Of a stretch of DNA of 64,000 nucleotides, positions 43,949-52,077 are shown piece after piece (the first letter of the stretch is position 1; the number at the start of each line of letters is the position of its first letter). The notes beneath the pieces are model-generated. The model did not search any database and was not told where the DNA came from. It saw only the letters and a program-made list of their open reading frames with translations. Source of the stretch: Bog-473 sp963707835 (GTDB lineage Bacteria > Actinomycetota > Acidimicrobiia > Acidimicrobiales > RAAP-2). Made by a program: the position numbers and the translations under genes. The stretch covers positions 1,426,001 to 1,490,000 of the forward strand of contig CAVPRI010000002.1 of assembly GCA_963707835.1 (NCBI GenBank). Reading direction: 5' to 3'.

Positions 43949-45648
43949 CCTCGAATCCATACGACGGCAATCCCATCACGAAAGAGGCAGCCATGGCAGC
44001 ACCGAGCGAAGAGGCCGCGACCGGGAACGATGTCGATGTGGTCGTGGTCGGCGCCGGGTTCGGTGGCATCCAGATGCTGCACGAGCTCGACCGGCTCCAC
44101 CTGTCTATCCGGCTGTTCGAGGCCGGATCCGACGTCGGTGGGGTTTGGAATTGGAACCGGTATCCAGGAGCGCGCACCGACATCTACTCGTACCAGTACT
44201 GCTACTCGTTCTCGCGAGAGCTCTGGGAGGAGTGGACGTGGAGCGAGCGCTACCCGTCCCAACCGGAGGTGCTGGACTACCTCCGTTACGCGACGGAGCG
44301 TTTCGACTTGCGCAAATACATGCAGTTCGACACGCGGGTGGAGTCCGCGAGATTCGACGACATCACAAACCGTTGGACCGTCGTGACCAACCACGGCCAG
44401 CGAATGAGCACGCGGTTCATCATCCTTGCAACGGGTGGGTTGTCACGGCCGCTGACACCTGCGTTCGATGGCCTCGACACCTTCGCTGGTGACTGGTACG
44501 TGACCGCACGCTGGCCGCACGAGGAAGTCGACCTTTCCGGAAGACGGATCGGTGTCATCGGGACGGGCTCGACGGGAGTCCAAGTGATCTCGGCCGTCGC
44601 TGAGCAAGCCACGCACCTGACAGTGTTCCAGCGGACTCCGAACTACGTCGTCGAAGCTGGCAACGCCCCGCTCACGAAGGAGGAGCAGGCCGACAAAGGG
44701 GCGCGCTACGACGAGATCCGTGACACCTTGCGATCGCATCCGGGTGGCCTCACGATCCCCATGCCCACCACGAGCATCAAGGATCACCCTCCGCAAGAGG
44801 TTCAGTCGATGCTCGAGGCGTCGTGGCAGAAGGGTGGCCTGAATCTCGTACTTACGTTCTACGACGTGATGAGCGACCTTGAGTCGAACGAGATCTTCTG
44901 CGAATTCATCCGAGACAAGATCCGCTCGATCGTCCACGATCCGACGACGGCTGAGCTGCTCTGCCCGAAGAACTATCCCTTTGGGGCGAAGCGACCACCG
45001 ATCGGACACCGCTACTACGAGACGTTCAATCGCGACAACGTCACATTGGTCGACGTGAGCGATGATCCCATCGAACGCATCACGCAGACCGGACTCGCAA
45101 CCCGCGAGCGGATCTTCGACCTGGATACCCTGATCTTCGCTCTGGGATTCGATGCCATCACGGGGTCGATCCTTTCGATCGATATCGATGGTCGAGACGG
45201 GATCTCGATCCAGGAGGCATGGGCGGACGGCCCGCAGACATACCTCGGCTGCTGCGCCCATGGCTTCCCGAATTTGTTCTTCATTGCGGGCCCTCAGACA
45301 CCGTTCGCGAACCAGCCGGTGGTCATCGACGTGACGGTCGGCCTGGCAGTGGCAGCGATCAGGCACGTGCTCGAGGGCGATCTTTCGCGCATCGAGCCGT
45401 CGGCTGAGGCGGTCGAGCAGTGGCACGCCGAGACCGATCAGCTTCGCGCGGCGAACAAGGCGCTCACCCACGCCGAGGAGGTGCACTCCTTCCTCATCGG
45501 TGCGAACGTGGAAGGGAAGGCCGAGGCGTCCTATTTCTACTTCGCACCCGTGTCGAACTTCCGGCAGCGGCTCGAGACGGTCGCCCACGACGGATTCGTC
45601 GAATTCGACGTCGCTACGTCGTCCGAACGCACGGCGGAGGCACGGTGA
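43945..45648 (+). CDS. Flavin monooxygenase, Baeyer-Villiger type (altered fingerprint)
   Basis: 567 aa, FAD- and NADPH-binding class-B monooxygenase. First Rossmann VVVVGAGFGGIQMLHELDRL, then VGGVWNWNRYPGARTDIYSY, second Rossmann RRIGVIGTGSTGVQVISAVA, then PKNYPFGAKRPPIGHRYYET (active-site Arg region of phenylacetone monooxygenase), and FALGFDAITGS. The Baeyer-Villiger fingerprint FxGxxxHxxxWP reads FAGDWYVTARWP: the His is Val. It would insert oxygen next to a ketone if active. GTG/ATG start at 43945; the real start may be the ATG at 43993. Its stop overlaps the MaoC N-domain gene. Confidence 0.87.
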   Translation: MTSNPYDGNPITKEAAMAAPSEEAATGNDVDVVVVGAGFGGIQMLHELDRLHLSIRLFEAGSDVGGVWNWNRYPGARTDIYSYQYCYSFSRELWEEWTWSERYPSQPEVLDYLRYATERFDLRKYMQFDTRVESARFDDITNRWTVVTNHGQRMSTRFIILATGGLSRPLTPAFDGLDTFAGDWYVTARWPHEEVDLSGRRIGVIGTGSTGVQVISAVAEQATHLTVFQRTPNYVVEAGNAPLTKEEQADKGARYDEIRDTLRSHPGGLTIPMPTTSIKDHPPQEVQSMLEASWQKGGLNLVLTFYDVMSDLESNEIFCEFIRDKIRSIVHDPTTAELLCPKNYPFGAKRPPIGHRYYETFNRDNVTLVDVSDDPIERITQTGLATRERIFDLDTLIFALGFDAITGSILSIDIDGRDGISIQEAWADGPQTYLGCCAHGFPNLFFIAGPQTPFANQPVVIDVTVGLAVAAIRHVLEGDLSRIEPSAEAVEQWHAETDQLRAANKALTHAEEVHSFLIGANVEGKAEASYFYFAPVSNFRQRLETVAHDGFVEFDVATSSERTAEAR

Positions 45649-46259
45649 CCGAACCATTGGCTCAGCAAGAGTGGATGGCGAGGTGGGATCCGTTGATCGC
45701 TCGGGTCGGACGCGACGTCACCGGGGGTGAGGTCGCATGGGGTGCCGAGTCGATCGATCGTTCTGCCGTGCGGCGCTACCTCGAGCCGCTCGAGTTCGAC
45801 TGCCCGCTGCATTACGACGTCGAAACAGCTCGTCTACACGGTCATGCGGAGGTCACAGCTCCTTACACGTCCGTGTTCACGTTCACCATCCCCCCGATGT
45901 GGGAGCCCGGAAGGCGGATCTTCACGAGCGATGATCGCGATGCTCAGCCCGCCGTGAGTCCGATCGATGGCGAGGATTTTCGCGTCGCTCCGGAGATCAC
46001 CGGGTTCTTCGCGACTGACATGGAGATCGAATTCGTGCGAGCGCCGCTCGTCGGCGAGCGGCTCGGGCGCCGTGGTGGAAGATTGAAAGCCTGTGTTCCG
46101 AAATGGACGTCGGTCGGGCGCGGAGCGTTCTTGACGGTCGAGTCCGAGGTAATCAGCGAAACTGGCGACGTGGTGGCTCGCACCACCAACACGGTTTTCG
46201 CGTATGAGCCCATCGGGCCACCACGCCGCGATGAGCTCGCCGACGAGGAGCAATCGTGA
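45645..46259 (+). CDS. MaoC N-terminal (FAS1-like dehydratase) domain protein
   Basis: 204-aa hot-dog-fold protein of the MaoC_dehydrat_N type. Features: VAWGAESIDRSAVRRYLEPL, PPMWEPGRRIFTSDDRD, the substrate-binding region NTNTVFAYEPIG-like at the C-terminus (TTNTVFAYEPIG), and no catalytic D-x4-H motif. Such chains act only as the structural half of a heteromeric enoyl-CoA hydratase. The gene overlaps its neighbours on both sides by 4 bp (GTGA), which favours 1:1 expression with the following MaoC catalytic subunit. In cholesterol catabolism the same domain is the N-terminal part of ChsH2. Confidence 0.84.
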   Translation: MTEPLAQQEWMARWDPLIARVGRDVTGGEVAWGAESIDRSAVRRYLEPLEFDCPLHYDVETARLHGHAEVTAPYTSVFTFTIPPMWEPGRRIFTSDDRDAQPAVSPIDGEDFRVAPEITGFFATDMEIEFVRAPLVGERLGRRGGRLKACVPKWTSVGRGAFLTVESEVISETGDVVARTTNTVFAYEPIGPPRRDELADEEQS

Positions 46260-46699
46260 ACCATGTCCAGCGGTCCCTTGCTGACGTGGATGTGGGCTCG
46301 GCGATCGAGTCAGTGGAGTTCCCACTCACGGTGTACCGCCTTGTGATGGAAGCCGGCGCCACTCGCGACTTCAACTCGATCCACCACAACTCCGAATACG
46401 CCCGTTCCACTGGTGCGCCCGAGATGTACGCGGCCACGTCCTTCCTTCTCGGCATGTGGGAACGGGCGGTGCGCGACTTCATCGGGCCTGCGGGAACCAT
46501 CCGGGCCATCCGCGGGTTTCAGATGCGGAAATTCAACCCGGTCGGGACGACTGTCGTCGTGCGCGGCAAGGTGGACCGAGCCTTCGAGGAAGAAGGCGTT
46601 GGGGTGATCGAGCTGAAGATCTGGAGCGAGAACGGTGGCGACGTGACGGTCGGCCCCGGGACCGTCGTGGCCACCGTTCCGACTGGCCATCCCCGATAG
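46256..46699 (+). CDS. MaoC-family (R)-specific enoyl-CoA hydratase, catalytic subunit
   Basis: 147 aa. The hydratase-2 motif appears as GATRDFNSIHHNSEYARSTG (catalytic Asp and His, D-x4-H) at about residues 36-55. LLGMWERAVRDFIGP and IRGFQMRKFNPVGTTVVVRG follow. It adds water to a 2-enoyl-CoA, giving the (R)- or tertiary alcohol that a thiolase-like aldolase can cleave. Comparable to ChsH1 in mycobacteria. GTG 46256 overlaps the upstream stop. Last gene of the operon that began at 39507; the next gene has its own operator site E. Confidence 0.85.
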   Translation: MNHVQRSLADVDVGSAIESVEFPLTVYRLVMEAGATRDFNSIHHNSEYARSTGAPEMYAATSFLLGMWERAVRDFIGPAGTIRAIRGFQMRKFNPVGTTVVVRGKVDRAFEEEGVGVIELKIWSENGGDVTVGPGTVVATVPTGHPR

Positions 46700-46763
46700 G
46701 GCGGTGGGCGGTCGGGTCTCCATCTCCCCTCACCTCGAGGCGTTGCGATATCTGGACATATGT

Positions 46764-46789
46764 GGTAATTATTGCCCGTGTCAAATACC
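46764..46789. promoter_or_regulatory. Operator site E, TGGTA-N18-TACCG, overlapping a start codon
   Basis: GGTA 46764-46767 and TACC 46786-46789, 18-bp spacer. The inferred GTG start of P450 copy 2 (46778) lies inside the spacer, so a bound protein would cover the start of the gene. Confidence 0.6.
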
Positions 46790-48028
46790 GATGACGAGTA
46801 CGATCCGTTCGGCGCTTTCGACGCGGCCAACGGCGTCGGACAGGTCATTGACCCGTACCCTGTGCTCCACGAGCTGCGCGGGGAGTGCCCCGTCCACGTC
46901 GGACCGACATGGACGCGCTTCGGGGTGGACCAGCCCGCAGAAGCGATGCTCATCGGAGATGCCACGCCGTACACCGTGATGCCTTTTGATGCCGTCCAGC
47001 ACGTGCTCAAGAAGAACGACGTGTTCTCGTCTTCGATCCTGGGCAGGATCACCGGCCTCATCATGGGCCACACCATCATTGAGATGGACGAACCAGAACA
47101 TCACAGGAATCGAGCCCTGGTCCAAAAGGCATTCTCGCCCAAGGCCATGGAGCGCTGGGACGTCGAGATCGTGGCACCAGTCGTATCACGGCACATCGAC
47201 GGGTTCGTCGATCGGGGAAGCGCGGAACTCATCCGTGAGCTCTTTTGGCCGTTCCCGACGCACGTCATCGGGGAGGTTCTGGGCCTTCCCAGGGCCGACC
47301 TGCCGCTGTTCTCACGTAAGGCGGCGGAGCTCATCGGCATCATTGCGGACATCGAGCGTGGACTGGCGGCGTCGCAGTGGCTCTACGATTACTTTGCCGA
47401 GATCATCGCGGAAAGGCGGAGGGATCCCCGTGACGACATCATCAGCGTGCTCGTCCAAGCGGAGCTCGACGGCGAGGTGTTGACGGACGTCGAGATCGTG
47501 ACCTTCCTGCGACTTCTGCTTCCAGCCGGTGCTGAGACCACGTTTCGCGCCTCGAGCAACCTGATGTTCGGATTGCTCTCGAACCCGGACCAACTGGCAG
47601 CGGTGCGGGACGATCGGAGCCTCGTGCCTCGCGCCGTGGAGGAAGGATTGCGCTGGGAGGCGCCGATCGTGAACAACAGTCGCGTTGCCCTCTGCGACAC
47701 GGAGATCGAGGGCACGTCGATTCCGGCTGGTGCCCCGGTGATGTTGAGCCTGGGAAGCGCCAACCGTGACCCGTCGCGTTGGGCGGACCCGGATCGCTTC
47801 GATGTCTTCCGCGAGCCACGGGGCCACATGGCCTTCGGCTTCGGCCCTCATATCTGCCTCGGTATGCATCTGGCTCGTATGGAGATGCGCGTCGTGCTCA
47901 ACGCCGTGCTGGATCGGCTTGCCAATGTGCGATTCGATCCCGAGGCCGGGGACCCCTACATCAGGGGTCTCAGCTTCCGCGCTCCCAACGAACTACCCGT
48001 GCTCTTCGACGCGGCCCAGATGCACTGA
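46778..48028 (+). CDS. Cytochrome P450 (island copy 2)
   Basis: 416 aa, close paralogue of the P450 at 27018-28292. DPYPVLHELRGECPVHVG, MDEPEHHRNRALVQKAF, I-helix LLPAGAETTFRASSN, ExxR in EEGLRWEAPIVNN, and haem-Cys loop FGFGPHICLGMHLARMEMR. GTG 46778 gives VSNTDDEYDPFGAFD; a TTG 6 bp upstream is possible. It is followed after 66 bp by an aldehyde dehydrogenase, a usual pair for turning a terminal methyl group into an acid by way of alcohol and aldehyde. No redox partner genes are nearby. Confidence 0.93.
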   Translation: MSNTDDEYDPFGAFDAANGVGQVIDPYPVLHELRGECPVHVGPTWTRFGVDQPAEAMLIGDATPYTVMPFDAVQHVLKKNDVFSSSILGRITGLIMGHTIIEMDEPEHHRNRALVQKAFSPKAMERWDVEIVAPVVSRHIDGFVDRGSAELIRELFWPFPTHVIGEVLGLPRADLPLFSRKAAELIGIIADIERGLAASQWLYDYFAEIIAERRRDPRDDIISVLVQAELDGEVLTDVEIVTFLRLLLPAGAETTFRASSNLMFGLLSNPDQLAAVRDDRSLVPRAVEEGLRWEAPIVNNSRVALCDTEIEGTSIPAGAPVMLSLGSANRDPSRWADPDRFDVFREPRGHMAFGFGPHICLGMHLARMEMRVVLNAVLDRLANVRFDPEAGDPYIRGLSFRAPNELPVLFDAAQMH

Positions 48029-48094
48029 TTCGCCCGAACTCGCTGGCGCCCGTCCAAGAACACTTCGAATACCGGAGACCAGAGGAGGTCCCAC

Positions 48095-49588
48095 ATGGCA
48101 ATCGACGCGAGGCAGACAGCGCCACTGGCGCATACCGATCGGCTCTACATCGGAGGCAATTGGGTGACACCGTCGTCAAGCTCGACAATCGAGGTCGACG
48201 ACTCCAGCACAGGCGAGCCGTACTTCCGACTGCCCGAGGCGCAGGAGGCCGACATGGATCTGGCCGTGGGAGCGGCCCGGCTCGCGTTCGACAGCGGGCC
48301 ATGGCCGCGCATGAGCCACGCTGAGCGGGCCGACTTCTTGCGCGCTCTTGGCTCTGCGATGGCATCCCGGGCGGACGATCTCGGACAGATCTGGCCCCGC
48401 GAGTCCGGCGTCCTCTACTCCACGGCGGCCGCCATGGGCCCCTTCACAAGCTGGGCATTCGACTCCTTCGCCGCAATGGTCGAGACCTATCCGTTCGAAG
48501 TTGTCGTGCCACCCACGGCCGGCGGCGACTTCGGACTCGTCGTCAGCGAACCGGTCGGCGTGGTGGGAGCCATCGTGCCGTGGAACTCGCCGATCGGTTC
48601 CATCGCCTTCAAGGTCGCCCCAGCCCTCCTGGCGGGATGTACCGTGGTCCTCAAGTCCTCTCCCGAGGCGCCGGGAGAGGGGTACCTTTTTGCCGAAGCT
48701 GCCGAGTCGATTGGCCTGCCTCCGGGTGTGATCAACGTCGTCACGGCGGACCGCAAGGTCTCCGAGGCACTGGTCAAGGACCCGAGGGTGGACAAGATCT
48801 CCTTCACCGGCTCCACCGCGACAGGTCGCCGCATCGCCGCCATCTGCAGTGAACGGGTCGCCCGCTACACCCTGGAGCTCGGTGGCAAGTCCGCTGCAGT
48901 CGTCCTCGACGACGCGGATGTCGGAACTGCCGCCGGTCTGATCGCCGGCGCGGAGTGCTTCCTGACCGGGCAGGTCTGCTCGTCGTTGACCCGAGTCATC
49001 GTGAGCCGGAACCGCCACGACGAGATGGCCGAGGCCCTGGCCGCCGCCTTCTCGAGAGTGCGCGTCGGTAACCCCTTCGACCCCGAAACCGAGATGGGTC
49101 CTTTGGCGTCGAAGCGCCAACGCGATCGGGTCGAAGGGTACGTCGCCAGAGGGAGCGCGCAAGGTGCCACTTTGGTTACTGGCGGGGGTCGGCCCGCCGG
49201 GCTCGACCGGGGATGGTACGTCGAGCCCACGGTGTTCTCGCACGTCGATAACGGATCGGCAATCGCCCAGGAAGAGATCTTCGGGCCCGTCCTGAGCGTG
49301 ATACCCGCTGACAACGAGAATCAGGCGATAGATCTGGCCAACGACACCATCTACGGGCTCAATGCGTCCGTCTTCACCCCGGACGTCGACCGGGCGTACG
49401 AGGTCGCCCGCCGCCTTCGTTCGGGCACGGTCGGGCACAACGCCATGCGCACTGATTTGGGCATGACGTTCGGTGGCTTCAAACAATCGGGCGTGGGACG
49501 CGAGGGCCTCCATGGAGGGCTGGAGGCCTACCTGGAGACGAAGTCAGTCATCCTCGACGGACCACCCCATCACCAGATCGCGCCCTAG
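48095..49588 (+). CDS. Aldehyde dehydrogenase
   Basis: 497 aa, NAD(P)-dependent oxidation of an aldehyde to an acid. GAIVPWNSPIGSIAFKVAPA (cofactor), SFTGSTATGRR loop, catalytic Glu in LELGGKSAAVVLDDAD, nucleophile Cys in FLTGQVCSSLTRVIVSR, then EEIFGPVLSVIPADNE and FGGFKQSGVGREGLHGG. ATG 48095 follows AGAGGAGG. Downstream of P450 copy 2, so it probably oxidises the aldehyde produced from its alcohol product. Ends at a strong hairpin. Confidence 0.92.
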   Translation: MAIDARQTAPLAHTDRLYIGGNWVTPSSSSTIEVDDSSTGEPYFRLPEAQEADMDLAVGAARLAFDSGPWPRMSHAERADFLRALGSAMASRADDLGQIWPRESGVLYSTAAAMGPFTSWAFDSFAAMVETYPFEVVVPPTAGGDFGLVVSEPVGVVGAIVPWNSPIGSIAFKVAPALLAGCTVVLKSSPEAPGEGYLFAEAAESIGLPPGVINVVTADRKVSEALVKDPRVDKISFTGSTATGRRIAAICSERVARYTLELGGKSAAVVLDDADVGTAAGLIAGAECFLTGQVCSSLTRVIVSRNRHDEMAEALAAAFSRVRVGNPFDPETEMGPLASKRQRDRVEGYVARGSAQGATLVTGGGRPAGLDRGWYVEPTVFSHVDNGSAIAQEEIFGPVLSVIPADNENQAIDLANDTIYGLNASVFTPDVDRAYEVARRLRSGTVGHNAMRTDLGMTFGGFKQSGVGREGLHGGLEAYLETKSVILDGPPHHQIAP

Positions 49589-49609
49589 TACGCATCCGGC
49601 GATCCTTGT

Positions 49610-49642
49610 CACCTTCGGCGTTCGGGAGCTACGCCGAAGGTG
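49610..49642. terminator. Bidirectional hairpin terminator
   Basis: Perfect 11-bp inverted repeat CACCTTCGGCG / CGCCGAAGGTG with an 11-nt loop, located exactly between the convergent aldehyde dehydrogenase and DUF35 genes. There is no long T tract, which is common in high-GC actinobacteria. Confidence 0.7.
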
Positions 49643-49654
49643 GCGGAAGGTGCG

Positions 49655-50050
49655 TCATCCCCCGCTCCCTCGGGGTCTCCAGACTGGTGCGGTTACCGAG
49701 TCTTCGATCTCGAGAAACTCGGCCTCGACGGCCAATCCCACCGCGAGGCTGCTGAGAGGACCCAAGAACCGACCGGGGAGGCAGACCCCGACGTCGTCCA
49801 GCTCCACCGCGACAACGGCGTAGGGCAGCGTTACATCGAGCCGGGGGTCAAAGAGTCGGTGGTAGATGGCATAGCTCCACACGCGGCCTGTTGGTACCGC
49901 TTCCACCCAATCCGGCACGCGGCCGTCACATTTGCCGCAGCGCTCGATCGGCGGCCACCACGAACTCCCACATTGCGCGCAGCGTTGGACCACCAGGCGA
50001 CCTCGCCGCGCCGCCTCCCAGAACGGTAGATCGAGTGGCTCGTCGGTCAC
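49655..50050 (-). CDS. DUF35 / OB-fold zinc-ribbon protein, copy 2
   Basis: 131 aa. Zinc ribbon CAQCGSSWWPPIERCGKC, then an OB-fold with VWSYAIYHRLFDPRLDVTLP and YAVVAVELDDVGVCLPGRFL. Its GTG start (50050) overlaps the stop of the thiolase-like gene by 4 bp, so the two are made together and should form a complex. This contrasts with copy 1, which is divergent from its partner. Confidence 0.86.
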   Translation of the reverse strand: MTDEPLDLPFWEAARRGRLVVQRCAQCGSSWWPPIERCGKCDGRVPDWVEAVPTGRVWSYAIYHRLFDPRLDVTLPYAVVAVELDDVGVCLPGRFLGPLSSLAVGLAVEAEFLEIEDSVTAPVWRPRGSGG

Positions 50051-51174
50051 CGATCGACCACCAGCAGGCTTGCCGCGGCCTTGACGAATCCCTGGGTCGA
50101 GCAGTACAGGGCGACTTCGGCTCCGTCAACTTGCCGGGCGCCCGCCTCACCACGCAACTGACGGACCGCTTCGCAGAGGTGGAGCCACCCCCACATGTAG
50201 CTCTCACTGAGCTGACCGCCATTCGTGTTGAGCGGAAGGTCGCCGCCGGGGCGAGTGTGGCCCTCGGCGAGAAACGGACCGGCTTCGCCAATCGGGCAGA
50301 ATCCGTAATACTCGAGCATCTGCAGGACCCATACAGCCGTGGGGTCTTGAATGTAGAGCACATCGACGTCGCTCGGTCGCATCCCGGTCTCCGCCCAGAG
50401 GCGTTCGGCCGCAGCCGCGATCCACGGCCGCATGACGTTGCGCAAGTCCAGGTTCTCGCGCAGGGCTGACTGCTCCGACATCCCGACCAGATGGACCGGG
50501 CTGCTCCGAAATGATGCAGCCCGTGCTGCGCTGGTCACGACCAGCGCAGCACCACCATCGGAACGCATGGTGACATCCGCCCGACGCAGTGGCTCCACCA
50601 GATAGGGCTGGGCCAGGTAATCGTCCATGGTCATCGGGGTCCGGAACAGGGCCATCGGGTTCCGCTGCGCCCACTCCCGCTGGCCCACGGCGATTTCCCC
50701 GAACTGCTCCTCAGTGGTGCCGTACAGGTGGGCGTGTCGACGCAACGCCATCGCAGCGGGACCCGCGATATGGACGAAGCCCGAAGCCGCTGCAAGATCA
50801 CGACCCGGCATCCGCGCACCGAAGTTCACGCTGGCAGAGCGAGCGTTCGCGCCATAACTCAACACGATCGTGTGCGCCATGCCCGAACCGATCGCCATGG
50901 CTGCCAAGTGGAGGGAAAAGTTGCAGCTCCCGTAGTCGAGAGTCTGGCTGTAGGGGGGGGAGAGACCGAGAAGCCGACCTACGTCGACGTCCACGCCTCC
51001 GCCCTGGATCGACTTGCATGTGATGAGGCCATCTACCGCTGACTTGTCGATGCCGGCATCGGCCAGGGCCAGCTCGGCCGCTTCCGCCGAGAGCACCTCG
51101 GCAGTCTTGTCCGGGTGCTCGCCTTGTTGAGTGGCTCCGATCCCGACAATGGCCACCGCGTCATGCCACGACAC
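50047..51174 (-). CDS. Thiolase-like lipid-transfer protein, copy 2 (diverged active site)
   Basis: 375 aa, same family as 35160-36347. AVAIVGIGATQQGEHPDKTA at the N-terminus, SDGGAALVVTSAARAA in the middle, LNTNGGQLSESYMWGWLHLC near the C-terminus. At the place where copy 1 has SYENFTGG, this copy reads IQDPTAVW, so the first functional Tyr of Ltp2-type aldolases appears to be missing. The YxHG His is Trp (YMWGW). It may act on another substrate or play a non-catalytic role. Operator site C lies 17 bp upstream of its ATG. Confidence 0.8.
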   Translation of the reverse strand: MSWHDAVAIVGIGATQQGEHPDKTAEVLSAEAAELALADAGIDKSAVDGLITCKSIQGGGVDVDVGRLLGLSPPYSQTLDYGSCNFSLHLAAMAIGSGMAHTIVLSYGANARSASVNFGARMPGRDLAAASGFVHIAGPAAMALRRHAHLYGTTEEQFGEIAVGQREWAQRNPMALFRTPMTMDDYLAQPYLVEPLRRADVTMRSDGGAALVVTSAARAASFRSSPVHLVGMSEQSALRENLDLRNVMRPWIAAAAERLWAETGMRPSDVDVLYIQDPTAVWVLQMLEYYGFCPIGEAGPFLAEGHTRPGGDLPLNTNGGQLSESYMWGWLHLCEAVRQLRGEAGARQVDGAEVALYCSTQGFVKAAASLLVVDR

Positions 51175-51190
51175 CGGCTCAGACCGTCTT

Positions 51191-51216
51191 GGTACGATTC
51201 ACCGCTCTACGTTACC
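51191..51216. promoter_or_regulatory. Operator site C, TGGTA-N18-TACCG
   Basis: GGTA 51191-51194 and TACC 51213-51216, spacer 18 bp. Immediately upstream of the thiolase-like/DUF35 pair, at promoter distance from its start. Confidence 0.75.
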
Positions 51217-51288
51217 GTGTCCGGCCGGTCAGCGTCCAGCTGCTCCGGCCATCCGGGAACCAACGAGTGCGCAGGTCAGGGCCATCTC

Positions 51289-52077
51289 TCAGCCTGCGCC
51301 CGGAACCCAGGATGGCCGACGTTTCTGGAGGAATGCATCGATGCCCTCGGCGGCCTCGGACCCTGCGAAAAGCTCGCTCGACAGGTCCCGCGCCCACGTG
51401 AAGGCCTCGTCCTGGCCCATGGCGGGAACCTGCAGCAGGACCTGCTTGCAGGCGGCGATAGCTCCCGGTGCGCCAGCCAATAGATCCTCCACTATCGCCT
51501 CGACCTGGGCGTCGAGGTGGTCGCGAGCTACTGCAGCCGTGATCAATCCCATCCGCACCGCCTCGGCTGCTGGAAATCGCTGGCCTCGGAGGAAAGCTGC
51601 CGTGGCATCGACGGGTCGCAGCTTGGGCAGACAGACGACTGAGATCACCGCCGGCGCCACGCCGATCCGAACCTCAGTGAAGCCGAACATGGCATCGTCC
51701 GCTGCAACCACCACATCGAGGGCAGCTGCCAGTCCCATCCCGCCGGCAAGGCAGTGCCCAGCAATGCGGCCCACGTACGGCTTTGGGGAGCGGCGGAAGC
51801 GCCCGAACAACTCGGCCATGTCCGGCACGGCGTGACCAGGCTGGGCGGACGATGATCGCTTCTTCGAGGCCTCGTCCAGTCGAGCACCCGAGCAGAACAC
51901 CCGGCCGGCGTTGGTGATGACGACCACTCGCACTGCAGGGTCCGAATCGGCGGCGGCACAGGCGTCCTGCAGCTCGGCCATGAGCTGCGTCCCCAGTGCG
52001 TTGCGGCGAGCGTCGTCGCGCAGAGTGATCGTCATCACGGTGCCGTCAAGCTCGGTCGTAACCAGCCGATCGCTCAT
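51289..52077 (-). CDS. Enoyl-CoA hydratase/isomerase family protein
   Basis: 262-aa crotonase. The oxyanion-hole region is VVVITNAGRVFCSGARLDEA and AGHCLAGGMGLAAALDVVVA. One catalytic Glu is kept in FGFTEVRIGVAPAVISVVCL; the second acidic residue of classical hydratases is not evident, so it could be an isomerase or hydrolase. ATG 52077 shares a base with the TAA of the upstream TetR gene (TAATG), showing tight coupling. Probably a beta-oxidation step in the island's pathway. Confidence 0.88.
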   Translation of the reverse strand: MSDRLVTTELDGTVMTITLRDDARRNALGTQLMAELQDACAAADSDPAVRVVVITNAGRVFCSGARLDEASKKRSSSAQPGHAVPDMAELFGRFRRSPKPYVGRIAGHCLAGGMGLAAALDVVVAADDAMFGFTEVRIGVAPAVISVVCLPKLRPVDATAAFLRGQRFPAAEAVRMGLITAAVARDHLDAQVEAIVEDLLAGAPGAIAACKQVLLQVPAMGQDEAFTWARDLSSELFAGSEAAEGIDAFLQKRRPSWVPGAG

